Shown here piece after piece: positions 61,862-64,000 of a stretch of DNA of 64,000 nucleotides (the first letter of the stretch is position 1; every line of letters starts with the position of its first letter). The translations under genes were made by a program, and so were the position numbers. The DNA lies in assembly GCA_033220425.1 (NCBI GenBank), contig CM065648.1, forward strand, positions 806,001 to 870,000, read 5' to 3'. Origin of the DNA: Lepraria neglecta. Lineage: Eukaryota; Ascomycota; Lecanoromycetes; Lecanorales; Stereocaulaceae. A model generated the notes under the pieces. The model was not told the origin of the DNA. It did not search any database and saw only the letters and a list, made by a program, of their open reading frames with translations.

Positions 61862-64000
61862 AGGTGTTTGGGATGAATGTGTGTCAGGTTTCTTGATGTT
61901 TTATACTATTGCATTGGAATGGGCTTTGGTAGCTGTGAGGGCGCCTGCTAATGGAGACTCTCCTCTCTTACATGAATTGAGGAGAAGCGATGAAGCCGGG
62001 AATGATGAATATGCGTGAAGGAGACTTGGGAGGTGAAAGGCTGAAAAGCAAGGGAATTCATCCCCAACTACATCACGTTTCTTGGTTCATTGCCCTTCAT
62101 TGCTTCGCAAGCGTTGTTCACTTGGCATCCACTACTACTTAAAGAGCATCATCTTCCCTCAACTCTCCTGCTCTCATCATCATCCACACCATGCACATTC
62201 TGCCCTTCGATCTCTCGTCTTTTCGCTTTTCACTTGTTGTACATGGGTTGTCACAGAGGCCGCCAGATGTTGGGTGGCCCTTCAAATGACAAGATCAACA
62301 ACTCTGGTTCAAAGATTGCTAGAAATTAGCAAAGAAAACAAGTATTCTGAAGCAGGCAGAATCTGAGCCTAATCAATCGTCAGCGCAGACGGCGTCAGCA
62401 ACCTCGCCTAGCAATCTGGTCAAGTCCAGTCAAGACAGCGGAAACTTCCAACGGTTCACAAGTTAGTCTAAATGCTCATAAATCCGCGGTCAGCCAGCTG
62501 ATTATTTGTGTGAAGTGGAGACTCCATTCAGGCCAGGGCAGAACCCCACTACAGAGCTGAGTGCTCGAGCCAAGGAAACGACCGTGGATCAGCAGGACTA
62601 CGACGCGTCCATCCAAGATTCGGAGCTATGACGAAACCAACTGCCCCTTAACGTGTCTCTATGCCCTAACTGGCACGAGGACGGCCCAGGATTGTGCCGA
62701 GAAGGAACGAATATCAAAGTTACACGAGAAGATGTAATCAGCGTGGCAGAGAGACTGCTGAAAAGGGTAGAAACACCCAGCAGAGACTACCGCGTTCCCC
62801 GCGATCCAGCTGCTGACGTACAGCGGTAGATATCTAGGATGTCGCTATCACCAGAGCGCAGATCCAGCGCTCAAATTTACAATTGGGCGATGAACTCAAG
62901 AACATGTTCTCCATTTGACATATATGAGGTGCCAGACGATAACTCGCCGCCACCTTGATGGCTTCAGGGATCCGTTTCCTACTCCGACTCAGCAACAAAT
63001 TGAGCAGAACTTCTAAAACCCCTTCACCGTCTCTACAATCTTATATGTGAGCTCATACGCTCCTTCAGGCCACAACGCTATCAGCGCCACGATCGCTCGT
63101 ACCAATCACCCTGACATCTGCAACGCTCGAATACAGAATCTCGGACGATGCCGCCGCAGATTCTCACTTCAAGGTACCCTTAGACAATCCATGCCTCACA
63201 GACAGCTCATCGGATTAGCAAAGCTAGATGCCACACTAGCTGGAAAAGATCTGCTTGGGTTGATTTGTCTCCTGCTGATCAACGTTGAAGGTTCGAAGAT
63301 GACCAACTGAACGAAGAGAATAAGAAACTGCGGTTGCAGCTGGCAGAGATGGAGAAGTGATCTGGAAGGCTTCAGGAATCTCGAATCATTTATATACTGG
63401 CCAGGTCCCAGAGATGACGTAGTCCAATCGTACGAGCCACTTCTCTAAGGCGAAGTCTGGCTTTCAGACACGGCTGATAAATGCATTCAAGTGATGATAT
63501 ATTTTGATCAAGGCATCGTTTTGAAGATTGCTTGCTTTACTCTGGATCATCATCTAGAAGGCGTCAACTGGTGTGGGTCTTCCAGCCCCATCGATGATAC
63601 TCGCCTTGGGACGTCTCTAACTCTCTGGCACAGTCACCGTACGTCAGATCCACCAAAGGGAGAAGCTGTTCAACTCCTGCGTTGTGGCTACCATGAAGTA
63701 TAACGTGAAGAAGATAGTGGCCGATGCCAAAGCCAGGGTACGCTTCTCGTTTGTGACATCCTTGTTTCTTCACTGATCTGTAGCAAACGTCTGATCCTCG
63801 TTCGCTTGCTCTCACCGGCCCTTACCCTTCCGATCCCCAGCAGCAGCAATTCCCAAACATCTGTGTGCTACCCAGTGTCGATTGTCTACAGGACGTTATT
63901 AATACAATGCGCAATCGTGATCATGTTGGAGTTCAATGCACCTGAGAAGATGAACTATAACCCGATGATTTTTCGTGTTCTTTTTCGCTGCTTCGTTTAG
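61862..64000. other. Unassigned right end
   Basis: 2.1 kb without a gene I can support. Fragments of protein-like sequence appear in changing frames (ICNWAMNS-like text near 62880, DDQLNEENKKLRLQLAEMEK at about 63298-63359), as if a decayed gene with a leucine-zipper-like helix lay here. The frame open at the right edge (63806-64000) has no domain. Confidence 0.35.

Noticed and set aside
61862-64000. Possible retroelement or zipper-protein gene at the right end
   Set aside because: Protein-like fragments occur in several frames, but no start, domain order or splice pattern could be supported.

Overview
This window looks like chromosomal DNA from a filamentous ascomycete (Pezizomycotina). Evidence: genes split by short GT-AG introns (about 48-115 nt), a HET-domain relic, a Zn2Cys6 regulator, Clr5/ankyrin proteins, and relic DNA whose in-frame stops are mostly TAG or TGA, as repeat-induced point mutation (RIP) would leave. 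No viral genome, CRISPR array or prokaryotic operon was seen.

Layout. 1-792: N-terminus of the DNA polymerase delta catalytic subunit. 0.85-7.1 kb: an accessory island with two diverged, inactivated Clr5-ankyrin genes. 7.4-22.2 kb: mostly intact genes (SCO1-type copper chaperone, a long coiled-coil protein, YAE1, a tiny MIT-domain protein, a second coiled-coil protein, a four-exon HerA/FtsK-like ATPase). 22.6-34.4 kb: a decayed, gene-poor island with a transposon relic, an inverted repeat, a broken glutathione transferase, a broken HET gene, a broken deubiquitinase with an internal duplication, a small secreted protein, and an extraordinary tRNA-Arg(UCU) gene split by two spliceosomal-looking introns. 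35.0-42.1 kb: a PMCA-type calcium ATPase and a Rab5 GTPase. 42.1-47.0 kb: no recognisable gene. 47.0-61.9 kb: a truncated ankyrin gene, then a dense housekeeping block (NDUFAF5, ARPC5, dynactin p62, ribosomal protein eS7, phosphopantothenate-cysteine ligase, Zn2Cys6 regulator, secreted wall-like protein, AIM11). The last 2 kb are unassigned.

The housekeeping genes serve DNA replication, mitochondrial respiration (SCO1, NDUFAF5, AIM11), Fe-S delivery (YAE1), calcium and endosomal traffic (PMC1-like pump, Rab5), actin and dynein machinery (ARPC5 and dynactin p62, head to head), translation (eS7) and coenzyme A synthesis. The accessory islands hold inactivated members of self-recognition and ankyrin families.

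The most unusual observation is the tRNA at 25133-25307 on the minus strand. Removing a 49-nt and a 54-nt GT...AG segment leaves a 72-nt cloverleaf with every stem paired, a UCU anticodon and a T6 Pol III terminator directly after it. The segments sit at tRNA positions 26/27 and 55/56, not the canonical 37/38, and the second splits the B box. All exon coordinates were worked out by hand from splice signals and family resemblance.
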